Part shown: one piece after another, positions 1-45,006 of the stretch
Layout of the letters: every line of letters begins with the position of its first letter
Numbering within the stretch: the first letter of the stretch is position 1
Assembly (NCBI GenBank): GCA_965112735.1
Contig: OZ218955.1
Span: forward strand, 2,108,001 to 2,172,000
Reading direction: 5' to 3'
DNA length: 64,000 bases
From: Phaeosaccion multiseriatum
Taxonomy: Eukaryota; Ochrophyta, other classes
Position numbers and translations under genes: made by a program
Notes under the pieces: model-generated
The model's database searches: none
Told to the model about the DNA's origin: nothing
The model's input: only the letters and a program-made list of their open reading frames with translations

Positions 1-253
1 GGAAGGAAGGATGGAAGGAAGGAAGGAAGGAAGCAAGCAAGGAAGCAAGCAAGGAAGCAAGCAAGGGAGAAAGGGAGGAAGGAAGGAAGGAAGGAAGGAA
101 GGAAGGAAGGAAGGAAGGAAGGAAGGAAGGGAGGAAGGAAGGAAGGAAGGAAGGAAGGAAGGAAGGAAGCACGGAAGCACGGAAGGAAGGAAGGAAGGAA
201 GGAAGGAAGGAAGGAAGGAAGGAAGGAAGGAAGGAAGGAAGGAAGGAAGGAAG
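1..253. repeat. (GGAA)n microsatellite in dynein intron
   Basis: An almost unbroken GGAA tetranucleotide array with a few GGAAGCAAGCAA and GGAAGCAC variants. It lies in the intron following exon 62, so the transcribed strand reads (TTCC)n. The open reading frame it creates is a repeat artefact. Confidence 0.95.
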
Positions 254-360
254 TGAGTAAGTGAGACCAAGTCAGTTATTCAGTCGGCCCAAGTCAGTCA
301 ACACCATAGCACTGGCACTAACACCAACACACCACAACACACTCGCACGCACGCACTCAC

Positions 361-30745
<30,385 letters not shown>

Positions 30746-31672
30746 ACTGCAGTGTAGCCTCCTCGACTACCACAAGAGCAGGACCAGAACCTGACCTCCA
30801 AGTCCAGGAGGGTCTCCCCTCCTTTAAAGCCGCGTGCGCACAACACGGTTCTCGATGCCTCTTGGTGCGCTCCCGCCCCTCTGGTTAGGCACTGCTTTCT
30901 CTGTGTGCTCTGCTTCCAGCTGTCTGACGCTTCACAAAAATCTAGGCTACCTTACTGCAGGACTAAAAATCTTATCTACGCTGTGCCCGCGTCTCTCTGT
31001 TGTAGCTGGATGTGGTGTCTACACCGCAATTGCTCAGGCGCCGGTTTCAGCAGTTTGAGTTTCTTTTTGGTCGACTTCGATTTTTGGTCGACATCGATTT
31101 TTGGTGTCGAGGCGCGACGCCAATCGCCTTCTAGGTGATTGGTCTCGGAGGTAAGTGAGCTCTCTTAAGGGCTATCCCTGTCTCATATCCATCCGTCCGT
31201 ATCCGGCCGATCCCATCATGTATTTGGGCTTGCGTCGGGCAAGTGAGTCAGCCGCCCTCTCTTCGCTGCTGCTCCTGCCCTGCTGCTCCTGAAACTGAAT
31301 TTGAAACCGACGCGAGCAGCCAATGCCCTCCTTCCTCTTGCCTCTCACAACCTCACAATCAACCCGATGAACGCTTACAATGGGAGCCCGATGAAAGCTA
31401 GGACGCTAGGCTTGAGTGACACTCTCCTCACGGCCAATACAATTCATTTCATCACTTTCCATTACAGTAATTAAAAAAAAAAAAAAATAACTAGCTTCAG
31501 TCTTACATTGTACCTAGGCACGCCCTTGGACGGAGAGCGGCAAGAGAAAGAGAGAGAGAGAGAGAGGGGGGGGGGGGGTATAGTGTGTGTCACAGAGAGA
31601 GACAGAGAGAAAGCGTCACAAAGAGAGTATCACACGTGTGCCACACATTTGCACAGAGAGAGCGGGAGAGCA
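30746..31672. other. Spacer between dynein start and SLC18-like gene 3' end
   Basis: About 930 bp without a convincing gene. It should hold the dynein promoter and the SLC18-like 3' region, since both genes are on the minus strand. Visible items: a TTTAAAG box about 80 bp upstream of the dynein ATG, three short copies of a TTTTTGGTCGA(C/A)-like unit at about 31067-31110, an A15 run at about 31470, and a GA/G tract at 31545-31578. Short frames here have no recognisable product. Confidence 0.6.
30822..30829 (-). promoter_or_regulatory. Possible TATA-like box (CTTTAAAGG) upstream of dynein
   Basis: On the minus strand GGCTTTAAAGGAGGGG lies about 77-85 bp upstream of the dynein start codon. Spacing would suit a short 5' leader. 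This is a pattern match only. Confidence 0.3.
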
Positions 31673-32898
31673 TCACACATTGCTCTTCCTCCTACCCACG
31701 ATGAGGCTACTTTCCTCATCGTCATTCGCCTCCCCAGGGACCCCATCCACGTCATCACGCCCGCCCCCCGCCCCTCCTCCCGTCCCAATGCTGTCAGGCA
31801 TGACCCACCCTACCAGCAAAAGGCCGGGCAGACTCAGCAGTGCCATGAGGGCGCAAGCCAACGGGAAGGAACTCATGCACTTGGCCACGACCATCTCTTG
31901 CGTCACCGCAGCGCCCCCCTCGTCCTCTGTCATGTCATCGTACTCCCCTCCCCCCCCACCAAACCCTGGCCCTAGACCGCCCAAGCCGGCCATCCCACCG
32001 ACTCCCAAGCCATGCAACCCTGCAGAGGTGGGGCCTTGCCCTCCCCCGAAGAGTCCTCCTCCTCCTCCTCCTCCTCCTCCACTATCGTCGGCCATGAAGT
32101 CGTCATCGATCATGCCGTTCTCCTCCCGGGTGGTCCCCAGCGCGCCCGTTGTGAGTAAGCCGAGCGCCGCCGCCGCTGCAGCTGCGGATTCCACCCCTTG
32201 TACGAGCGTTGCTGCTGCTGCTGAGCCTACCGTGCCTATTGCCGCCGCCCCTGTCTGAAGAGCAGCACCCACTCCTTCCCCTCCTCCCCCTCCTCCTCCT
32301 CCCCCTCCTCCCTGCTCTGCTCCCCCTCTGCCTATTGACTCCACCGCATCACCCGCTTCCTTGGCCAACCCAACCGCTGTGGAGCCTGCTGCTGCTGCTG
32401 CGACGGCCGCCTTGCCCGCTCCTTGTGCTGCTTGTGCTGCCTGTTCCGCTGCTGCTGCTGCCGCCGCTGCAAAGCTCTTGGCGTGAGTCATGGCACAAGA
32501 AGGTACCCGCACGCGAGGGAGAGAATCCAACACTGCTCCTCCTGAAGGATGGGTACAAGAGAGCCCAAAACAAAGAGGGGAAGGGGGCGGGCAAGATCAG
32601 AGAAGGGCACACACACGCAAACGAGCAAGTTGGTGATACGCAGGGATGCAAGTTGCGCAAAGAGAAAGAAACGCCCACAGCACAACCTCCCTACGACTTA
32701 CATACCCTTACACACCCTTACATACCCACCCACCCACCCACCAAGCATGGGTCCCAGGGCCTCCCCCAGTCCGATGGAGATGGAGTGTAAGGAGGCTACA
32801 GAGTAGTCCGCGCCTCTGCCCAGGAAGGACGCGCTGTTCTGCATTGCCGTGAAGGAGGGCACCGCCGCTAATGCGCTGCCAATCTGTATGGGGGGGGG

Positions 32899-32933
<35 letters not shown>

Positions 32934-35609
32934 GAGGAGGAGGAGGAGGAGGAGGAGGAGGAGGAGGAGGAGGAAAGGGTGGAGGTGGTGGAGGAGGATA
33001 GCATGGATGAAGCAATGCACAGCACAGGCAAAGAGGACAACAAAGCAACGCAAAGCGGTGAGTGACGACACCGAAAGTTGGGGGCAAAACAGTGATTTGA
33101 GTAGAGAGACGTATTGAACTTGTTGGTGCAACGCAGGGATGGGGCTCTATTCCGATTAAGATGGACCGCCCATCCACTGCCATCCCCCCCCCCCCCCCTG
33201 ACACAAACGTACCTGAAACATGACTAATCCTAGTGAGATGAGCACCCTCAACGCTGTCGTGCTCTCGTACACCCCAGGGGGTACGAGGAAGGGCGGGTAA
33301 GGACCAAGGAAGAAGAGACTGATGCTGAGCACAAGGAAGCCCCACAGCATGGTGCGCTTGACACCGAGGGACTCTACAACGGTGCCTGCCTTGGCCGCCA
33401 TTATGCTGTACATGAGGTTGGGAAGGATGAAGAGGAGGCCTGTCGGGGGGGGGGCAGGGCAGGGCAGGGCAGGGTAGGGGAGGGTAGGGTAGGGGAGGAG
33501 AGGGGAGAGGTTACGGTACCTAACCCTTAGAAGTATCCCATACCCCATACCTATCTCACCATATCCCACCCGTAAATAAAATACATAACCTTACCTATGT
33601 TCCCCGGGGAGGTGGCAAGGCTGCGCTCCAAGTGGGGAGAGAGAGACACTTCCAAAAACCCTGTGCCATGCCATTGCAAGGAGCGAGGGAACAAAGGAGA
33701 TGAAGATGGAAAACAACTCACTGCTCACTGCTGTATCACCAACTGCTGTAATACCATCGACTGTATTACCAACTGCTCAATTTCCAACCACTTACCTATG
33801 AGCATATAGTTGTATGCGGTGATGACGGCCCCGCCAACCACCCCCCTCGAGCGCATCACCGTTCGGAGGGACACTCCCGCCACCTCCTCCTCGTCCACGC
33901 TGAACTCCTGTAAGTCACATGGAGGCATATGGAGGCATATGGAGGCATTATCATCATCACACACAGACACACACAGAGAGAGGAGAGAGACAGAGCATCA
34001 TCAGCATAAGGACATGAGGACACACAGACGAACACAGGCACATACATACGCGTACACACATATACACGCGAAAACATGCACACACACGCGCACACACATA
34101 CACACGCACACACGCACACACACACATACAAGCAGCGAGGACACCGAGAGGGAAGGCACATTGGGTTGGTTGTCGCGTCTCTTTTCACGAAATGTAGCGC
34201 GCTTCCTCTGACCCATGCACTGACTGCCCCTGACGTAAGCAATGAGCAACCTGTGCATACCACACTCTTGGTCTTACATTAGATAGTGCGAGTTTGGCGC
34301 GCACGTAAGGGCCCAGGAAGCACAGACTGAAGGGGAAGAGGCTCATGATCACGAACACGCCCTCCACGCCCCTGTGAGTGTGTGCAGGGGCAAGAGTGTG
34401 AGGTGTGAGGGGTGAGGTGAGCACCAGTGGGACCGGGGTGAGGGCGGGGACAGGAAAGGCACGAGAGGAGCAAGCGGGAGATGCGTAGGTCAAGCAAGGA
34501 GGAAGCAAGGCGGCCATCAATCACACACACACGCACGGACGGACGGACGGAGGCCACCCTCACCAGAAGGAGTGGACAAAGCCTCCCAGAGGGGGCCCTA
34601 CGACGAGCGCCAGTCCAGACCAGATCTGCACACAGACACAAGGGGGAGGCGGGGGAGGGGAACGGGGTGAGGTGGGGGCCGAGAAGGGGGGGGGGCGAGG
34701 TGGAGTGGGGTGGAGTGGGGTGGGGTGGGGTGGGCAGGGGCGAGCTGTCAGGACAGACGTGAGCTTGAAGGATGCGATGCCAAGCGAGGGGCAGGAGCGC
34801 CGACGGAAGGAACATGGAGCATTGGTGTTTGTTGGCACCCGCCCCCCCCTAGCTCCTCCCCTCGCCTCCACTCCATTCTATTCCACTCCATTCCACTCCG
34901 CTCCATTCCACTCCCTTCTCCTCCTTTCCTCTCAGCAAGCGAGAGGACCACCGCACGTAATACATGAGCGTGCGTGTGTGCGTGTGTGCGTGTGTGAGTG
35001 CGTGTGTGCCTTACGTACCTCGATACCCCCCATGGCGTCTGTGAGATTGTCAGGGAAGGCCGAAAGCAGCGCCAAGCTACTCACGTGCACGAAACTGAGG
35101 GGCAAAGAAAGCACAGCCATGACACAACAAGAGGGGAGGAGGAGGGAGGAGGAGGGAGGAGGAGGGAGGAGGAGGGAGGGCGATGGGTGAGCACAACGAC
35201 CAAAGAAGGGATACTTCGAAATACTTTGAATGGCGAAATGAATGAGAGAGAGAGAGAAAGAAAGAGAGAGAGAGAGAGGGCGCCAATAGAGGGCGCCACA
35301 CCACACCACACCACACCACACCGCGTTCCGCCCACCTGAGACTCGCGCCATGCATGCCGCTGGCGAGGTAGAGGCCTGTGACGGATGATGTGAGGCCGTA
35401 CATTGCCGTGCCAGCTGTGAGCAGCACCAGGCCCACGAAGAGGAGGTTCCAGTTGCCAAAGCGCCGCATGAGATAGCCTGAGGGAGGGGGGGAGTGAGAG
35501 AGTGGGCGAGTGAGTGAGTGAGTAAATGGGTGAGTGCGTGAGCGCGTGAGCGCGTACGTTCGTTCGTGTGTGCGTGAGTTCGTGAGAAACGGCCTGACTG
35601 ACTGGCTGA

Positions 35610-35640
<31 letters not shown>

Positions 35641-36663
35641 ACTGACTGACTGACTGACTGACTGACTGACTGACTGACTGACTGTCGCACTGACGCACCG
35701 CAGCACGGCGAGGTGGCAATATTGACGACGGGGTAAGCGCTCATTATCATTCCTATCTGCGTGGGGCTGCAGCCGAAGCGTGTTTCCGCGTAGAGAGGGA
35801 AGAACGGCCCCAGCGCCCCGTAGGTAAGGGCATTGGAGAAGGCCACTGCGGATGCTGTCATGTACAGGAGGCGGTAGGCACCGCTCTTCTTTGTCTTCTT
35901 GTTGTTGATGGCGATAGAACCAGAGCCTCGCCCTTGCTTGAGCCTGGCGAGGAGAGTCAGTCAGGGTGGGGTGTGGTGTGTGGGTCAGCGTCTAAATGTC
36001 CCTTCAGAGCCTCTCTTTTGCTCTCTCTCTCTGCTCACAGTTTCTCTTTCGCTGCCCCTCTCTCTCCTCGCTCTCCCTCCCTCTCGCCTCTTCCTCTCTT
36101 CTCTCTCTCTCTCTCTCTCTGCTCGCTCGCTCGCTCTCTCTCTCTCCCACACCGACACACCACACCGACACCCGTCATCGCTCACCTCTGGAGCGTCCTT
36201 GAGCAGGAAGCCAAGCACCACGCCAGAGACCTGTGATGGAGACGCCTCTGAGCGGGAGAGAACTTCCCGCTACTGCTATTGCTGTTGCTATTGCTATTGC
36301 CAGCCGCAAGGCCACTGCCGCTGCCAACATCGTGGGTAGGCAGACTGGTCTGCACGGAGGGCCGCCTGCTGGACACTTTGCTCTTCTTTCCGCCCACCGC
36401 GGCGCTCGTGCTGACGGAGAAAGACGGACCCCGCGGCAAGTCTCCGTCCTGTGAAGCACCCTGCGCAGGGAGGAAGAGGAGGCCGGCCAAGAGAGGTGGA
36501 AGGCAAGGTGGTTTTGGGGTAACGCGCGTGACAGTGTTCTTCCGGCTCTTTTCATCCTACTTACCCGAGTTCTGCTTCTCCTCTTCATCTCAAGAGGAAT
36601 CTCCTTCTTCTTTTTTGTCCTCCATAGAGGCCATCCCTCCCCGAACAGCCGCCCGCTGCTCAT
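31673..36663 (-). CDS. SLC18-like MFS transporter with Ala/Gly-rich insert
   Basis: Probable proton-coupled small-molecule carrier, about 802 residues in 12 exons: 36565-36663, 36186-36460, 35699-35943, 35336-35477, 35019-35094, 34564-34625, 34278-34371, 33796-33907, 33595-33660, 33213-33439, 32742-32883, 31673-32541. Phases close throughout. A cytosolic Ser/Asn-rich N-terminus precedes TM1 (SNALTYGALGPFFPLYAETR). GLALVVGPPLGGFVHSFWG and SLSPHLERSLATSPGNIGLL match SLC18B1-type MFS motifs. Before the last hydrophobic segment (FPLACALMALLSLPGLLLVG) sits an Ala/Gly-rich stretch of roughly 200 residues. The substrate cannot be told. The first exon is inferred from a strong GTAAGTAGG donor and CCTCCCTGCGCAG acceptor, because the second exon has no in-frame ATG. 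Confidence 0.85.
32890..32974. repeat. G-run followed by (GGA)n in SLC18-like intron
   Basis: About 20 consecutive G and then about 60 bp of GGA repeats lie upstream (sense) of the exon at 32742-32883, giving a pyrimidine tract before the acceptor on the sense strand. Confidence 0.9.
33940..34135. repeat. CA-rich stretch in SLC18-like intron
   Basis: CACACA/CATACA sequence with GAGAGAGGA patches lies in the intron 33908-34277 between two transporter exons. No separate gene is seen. Confidence 0.8.
35500..35690. repeat. GTGA and (GACT)n / (GGCT)n arrays in SLC18-like intron
   Basis: The intron 35478-35698 holds GAGTGAGTGAGT units and then about 100 bp of GACT/GGCT units ending at the donor of the exon starting at 35699. 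Confidence 0.88.
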
Positions 36664-37016
36664 GCTACCGCCTATCCTCTGCCCCCCCTTCTTCTCCCGT
36701 GCGTTCCCCTCCTCCTCCCCTATCTATCCTCTGCTGATGAAGAGCACCTCCGCGGCATCATGGCCAGCCCTGCTGCGTCAGGAGCAGGAAAGGACACCAC
36801 TCAAGCGATGAGTCTCTCTCTCGCTAACGGCGTTGTCGAGAGAAAGGAGGTGTTTGTAACGCTTCCGGCCCGCGTACCCGCCACACGAGGTTAACGAGAG
36901 AGCTCCCCTACAGATGCTGATGTTGCTGCTGTTGGTGCTTTCGTTCTCAAGCGTGTGAGGAACTATAAAAGAGAGGGCGGAGGCACAAAAACTGGAGTCG
37001 CCTTCGCACATTCCGG
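36664..37016. promoter_or_regulatory. Divergent promoter region between SLC18-like and membrane-protein genes
   Basis: About 350 bp separate the two divergent start codons. No ORF stands out. The plus side carries a TATA box (see next entry). The minus side has a pyrimidine-rich stretch (CCCCCCTTCTTCTCCCG) but no obvious box. Confidence 0.5.
36963..36971 (+). promoter_or_regulatory. TATA box (CTATAAAAG)
   Basis: A textbook CTATAAAAG lies 46-54 bp upstream of the ATG at 37017. Transcription would begin about 25-30 bp downstream, leaving a leader of about 20-25 nt. Confidence 0.6.
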
Positions 37017-37167
37017 ATGGCAGCCAGTGGAACAATGATGACGAGATTCGAAAAAAAAACTAGATGGGAGAGGGACGCCATGGGACAGGAGGCTGTCGGT
37101 CTTAGAGCCAGAGGAAGGGTGAGAGGGGCAGGGGCAGGGGCAGGAGTAGAAGGGGGAGCAGGAGCGG

Positions 37168-37204
<37 letters not shown>

Positions 37205-38438
37205 GAGGGAGGAGGAGGAGGATGTTCAACGGCAGCAGGGGGAAGAGAAGTGGTGGAGGGACAAGGAAGGGTATGCCATGCGTGTCCCGAGATCGATGTG
37301 GACTACGCCCAGTCCTGAAGGGTCCCCCTCTACCGGGGCGGCGCCGGTGAGGGGAGGGAGGGAGTCAGGAAAGGTGCCCGATGTGTGCACCACTCCTCCC
37401 ATGGACAGCAGCGAGGGCTGGAACCGCGATTGGGACGGCAGCCTCTCGCCCGAGAGGCCCGATCTCCGCACCCCCATCGACAGCAGCGAGGGCCGAAACC
37501 TGATTTGGATATTTTTGAAGCTCCTCTTTTCCTCGGCGATCTCGGCCTTCATGTGGGTACCCGCAGTGGTGGTCCTTTCACTCCAAGCGAAGCGCATCAA
37601 GCGGCGGCATGCCCAGTACCAACACTACGTGTACGGCCGAGCGTTCCCCGAGAATCAGCCGGAGGATACAGGAGGTGACGGCTTCCGTCTCAGCCCTCAG
37701 AGTGTGCGTCGCAGGGGCAGCAGCGGTCGCATCGGAAGAGATCCATCCACCAAAGCGGCAGAGAAACCGAGAGGAGGAGCGAGAAGTGGAAAGACACACG
37801 GGCCGCCTCCGCTGCATCCTTCCTTCCTTTACTGCTATGTCATCGTACCCACGCTGCTCTACTTGTTCACGCCTGGAGTATACTATATGGCCGTGTTCGT
37901 CGTGGTGTTCTTCGGCTGCTGCGCACCCTTGCTCGCCCTTTGGGCCGCCTCCCTCTTCCACTTGTGCGAGGGTATGGAGAAGCGCCCCTTGGTGACGCTG
38001 CTCAAGCTTCCCGTTGCCCTGGCCCTTGTGGGGGCCCTTTCCGGGGTCCTGATTGCGGTCCTCACTCCCGTGGTGGTGGTCATGCTGACCATCGCGGCGT
38101 TTTGGGGTCTCATGGAAGCGCCCTTTTGGTACCTCCTGGCGCCCCTCCTCTACGCCGTCCTGCTGGCAGGCGGAAACATTGAGGCGATGATTTTTGAGGC
38201 CTGCCCCATCCTAAAGTGGGCGCCCACCCACACCCTGCTACCCGAGAAGGGCACCTTTCCCTCGCACCCCAAGCTGCTAAAGCTGGAGGTGACCACGGCC
38301 ACGGCGGCAAGGCCGTGCCTCGTCGCGGTGCTCAAGGTGGTGATGAAGGTGTACAACGAGACGCTGCTGTTCTTTAACCGCATGGGCTTCAGCCTCGTCA
38401 TGCTGAACTTGAACGAGTTCTCGGGGTTCCTTGTGTAA
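37017..38438 (+). CDS. Multi-pass membrane protein of unknown function, intronless
   Basis: An uninterrupted 473-residue frame starts at an ATG shortly after a TATA box. Residues 1-155 are hydrophilic and low in complexity (Ala run near 50-60; two PMDSSEG/PIDSSEG repeats). Hydrophobic segments lie at about 160-188 (WIFLKLLFSSAISAFMWVPA), 268-318 (LYCYVIVPTLLYLFTPGVYY and the following helix) and 328-392 (several helices in LVTLLKLPVALALVGALSGV onward). The conserved-looking C-terminal third contains EAMIFEACPILKWAPTHTL and ends NLNEFSGFLV. No signature I can name is present. It is unusual among its neighbours in lacking introns. Codon use and an uninterrupted frame support it being real. Confidence 0.8.
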
Positions 38439-39799
38439 GTAGCCCTGGCGCTGTGTGGCTTTGCCCTCCTCTGCGTGCCTCACCCTGCTCTTCTCGTAGA
38501 GGGAGGGTGATGTAACGGAAGGAGAAATTTTTGTGTGTGTGGGTGAGTGAGTTTAGTTTGTCTTCCTTCTCCCTTCTCCCTTCCCCTTCCCCAAACTTGT
38601 TTTGAGGGAAAAGGTGGGGCGAGAGAGGAGAAAGAGAGACCCCGCGGGGGGGAGGGGGGCAGGGGGGCGGGGGGAGGGGGCAGGGGGACGGGGCAGGGGG
38701 CAGAGGAGCGGCTGCAGCCCCCCATCTTCGGAGTTTTGTTGGCCTGCCGATCAAGCCCATGCCACGCAAGTGGGATCTCCGAGAGGGGCCCCCCAGCTGG
38801 TACGATTGGCCATTTTAAAGAGGCGAATCGAGCTCGAGGAGGAGCAAAGGCATCATCGGGAGCGCACGAGGACCGACTTTTGCCGTCTTGTGTCCGGCTG
38901 CGTGGGTGCGTGTGTGCGGGTGGCCTCGTGTGTGTGGGGGGGGGGGGTGTTAATACATGTATGGATAGCATCGCTTCGACGGGACGATTTATCAGCGGCG
39001 TGCCCTACCTATAGGGCTCTACCAGCAGCAGGGGTTCTCGTGTTGATCGACGATCGATATGCTTCTACGTCCTTGTCCACTCGGGGCTTTTCTGCTGCTC
39101 TGCCCATGGGGAGAAAGGACTGTGGAGGACGGGGGCTGTGCCCTGCTCTCTCTCTCTCTCTCGCCTGCGGCAGCGTGCCTTATCTGCTTGCAAGGGACGA
39201 TGTTGTTGCAGTCCGTGCGGTGGCGGCAGAGCGCGATCGGTGAGGCGGGCGGGTAGTCAAGTAGTCGAGCAGTCAAACAGTCAAGTAGTCAGACAGCCTT
39301 GAACAAAAGGTGATCCTGTTGTGGAAGGGAGGGTTGGGGGGGAGGGGGAGGACAGAGCTCCGTAGCAGGACAGCACAGCGCAGGTCGCCTCCAAAGGCGC
39401 TCTACATGTGGCTCTCGGAGTTTGGGGGGGGGGGGAGGGGCTCAAGGAGGGGAGGAAGGGAGGAGGGTAGATGCACGGGTGTGCGGTGCGGGGAGGGCAG
39501 GGCGCTCGGCCCACAAATGTTTTTTATGAATGTTTTGAATGTAGGAGAAGGGGCTGAATAGTAAGGGCCGTCGTTGGGTCCAAACAAAATGCTCTATAAA
39601 AGTTATGTACAAAAAGAGATGCGGTAACACAATGCATCCCTGCCCTACTTGGGGGATGTATGTGTGGTATGGTAAAACTATGCATCCCCACTCTACCTCG
39701 CCCCCCCCTCCACCCTCCACCTCTCTCTCTCTTGGTGAAATGGTATGTATGTGCGTGTAAAAGAGGACGACACAAGAGATGTCTCTCCCAGCGAAGACA

Positions 39800-39846
<47 letters not shown>

Positions 39847-39872
39847 CCCTGTGTGTACCTTTTGTACTATCT
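38439..39872. other. Convergent intergenic spacer
   Basis: About 1.4 kb between two converging genes. It contains G-rich stretches (38635-38710, 39325-39350), a GT-rich patch (38890-38950), a (GACA)n array at about 39800-39842 and A/T-rich tails (39515-39610) suited to 3' ends. Open frames here are proline- or arginine-rich repeats without recognisable domains. Confidence 0.6.
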
Positions 39873-42791
<2,919 letters not shown>

Positions 42792-43117
42792 CCACTCAAG
42801 CGCGGAGAGGGCTGAAGTTTGAAGGCACGAATAAGGAGAGCCCCTCCCTCGCTATCGCCTGCCACCTCCTGTCCCACCTTCCTCCTGATACCCTGCTGCT
42901 GCGGATGTCATGTTCGACACACCTCGCCTCACAGCAACGACAGGGGCACCACGGCCACGCGACCGAATGTTGCTTTGCGCGTACGAATTGGGATGAATTG
43001 GCGGGTGTGGCCATGCCATATGTCGCCCCTTGAAATTGTCATTGGAAACTGTTTTACTATTATACATTTTCTTTTTTTTGGACACCTCATCCTCAATCAG
43101 GGCCTACGAGACAAAAG
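42792..43117. promoter_or_regulatory. Divergent promoter region between polyQ gene and SLC17-like gene
   Basis: About 325 bp between divergent start codons. An AT-richer segment TTTTACTATTATACATTTTC at about 43052-43071 lies about 50 bp before the plus-strand ATG. No ORF of note. Confidence 0.45.
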
Positions 43118-44936
43118 ATGGGCAAGCGGCGTCTGCGCTTGGTTTGCCTCTCGTGCCTCGCGTCCCTGCCAGGACTGCAGGGATACGTGCTCCGGCCGTC
43201 CATCCAGGTGCATGGAGTCCACCGCGGGAGAAATAGACGGGATGAGGGAGGACAAGGTGGTGGCGTGGGCGGGAAGCGGAGGACGCGTCGCTGGCTGGTG
43301 CCCGTTGAGAAGGCGGGGATAAGAGAGAGGGCGACGCTCGATGCATCTCCTGGTCAATTGATACCGAACGCAGAAGGCGCCACCGCCGTGCCATTACGAT
43401 CATCGGGGCTGGTAGAGGACGGAGTATTTCCTGTAGCGAGAACTGCAACAGACCACCTTCCCGATGGACAACAGGCCTTGAACTCTTCCTTCTACATCTT
43501 GATGGGCCTCCTCTTCTCGGTAACGCTCATTGGCGCCCTCGGTAAGCAGCAAAGCAGCATCTCGGCCCCTTGGTGGGCACTGCGTTCCGTTTCGAATATG
43601 CGATTCCCAGCCTCCCCCCCTGGTGCACCACTGCTAAGACGCCCCTTCCTCTCACGCCTCGCACCTCGCGCCTCAGACCGGGTGGCCATGTCCGTGGCTA
43701 TTCTGCCCATGGCGGAGCAGTTCGGCTACTCGGACACCACCAAGGGCCTCATTAGCAGCATGTTCAGGTGTCATCCCCCCCTCCCCCCTCTCCATGTACC
43801 ATACCCCTCTTGCTGCTTCTTGCCTGGGCACAGCTTGCCTCCCCCCTCTCACAACCCACCCCCTGCCCCCGCTGTGCCATTCACCTGCCTCCCTTGTCTG
43901 CATTCATTGGCTGTGGTGTCGCTTTGCTTTCTCGCCTTCCGTAGCTGGGGCTACATGGCAGCCCTTCTCCCCGCAGGCTTGAGCGGACTGGTGTTCTCCC
44001 CCAAGGTAGTCATGAGTGCAGGAGTGGCCCTGTGGTCGGTAGCACAGATGCTGAGCCCCTATGCCGCCGGAGCGTCCTTCCCAGCCCTGCTCGGAGCGAG
44101 ATTCGTTATGGGGGCGTCAGAGGCTGTTCTCTTACCTACCATCCAGGTGAGTGAGTGAGTGAGTGAGTGAGTGAGTGAGTGAGTGAGTGAGTGAGTGAGT
44201 GAGTGAGTGAGTGAGTGAGTGGGTGAGTGAGTGAGTGAGTGAGTGAGTGAGTGAGTGAGTGAGTGAGTGAGTGAGTGAGTGAGTGAGTGAGTGAGTGAGT
44301 GAGTGAGTGAGTGAGTGAGTGAGTGAGTGAGTGAGTGAGTGAGTGAGTGAGTGAGTGAGTGAGTGAGGGAGTGAGTCTGTCAGTCCAGTCAGTCAGTCCT
44401 GCTTTGGTGGCTGGCTCTCAGCCCTCATGGCAGTCACCTCATAGGCACCATGAGGCTAGACCGGGCTTGCTTGCTTCGCCCCGCCTCTGACGCGCCTCGT
44501 CTCACGCTCTTTCACTGCCATCGTCATCCACTGCCATCCTCATCCACTGCTATCCCACCCGTCCCCATCCTCTCTCGCAGGGTCTTGTGAGGGACCGCGT
44601 GCCCGCAGACCGCCGCGCCTTTTGGCTGTCCATCATTGTCAGCGGCTTTCAGTTCGGCACGGTCTCCGCGTACTTGTGCTCTCCAGTCATCATGTAAGAG
44701 AGCGACGAAGAGAGACTGATAGAGCGGGAGAGAGAGAGAGAGGGATGGAGGGAGGGAGAAAGATGCTGAGAGAATGAGGTGAGGGAGAGAGAGTGAGCGA
44801 GAAAGGGGGGGAGTTGGTGCATTAGAGGCGTGCCTGGTGCTATGCTCCACTGCCCTGCTGGATGCCACCTCCCGGCCGGTGGACGGACAGCAGTTGCCCG
44901 TTGTTGCCCGTGTCTACTTACACACCCCTTCTTCGC

Positions 44937-45006
<70 letters not shown>

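Noticed and set aside
35500-35720. [12 protein letters not shown] frames as a repeat protein
   Set aside because: They translate GACT/GGCT microsatellites in a transporter intron; the same artefact appears at 5496-5810 and 23266-23845.
36182-36490. SLC18-like protein starting at 36490
   Set aside because: The triplet there is TTG, not ATG. A strong acceptor at about 36461 and an upstream exon with ATG at 36663 restore the same frame.
38547-39243. Possible small genes in the convergent spacer
   Set aside because: Frames are Gly/Arg- or Pro-rich, overlap each other on both strands, and have no recognisable domain or splice pattern.
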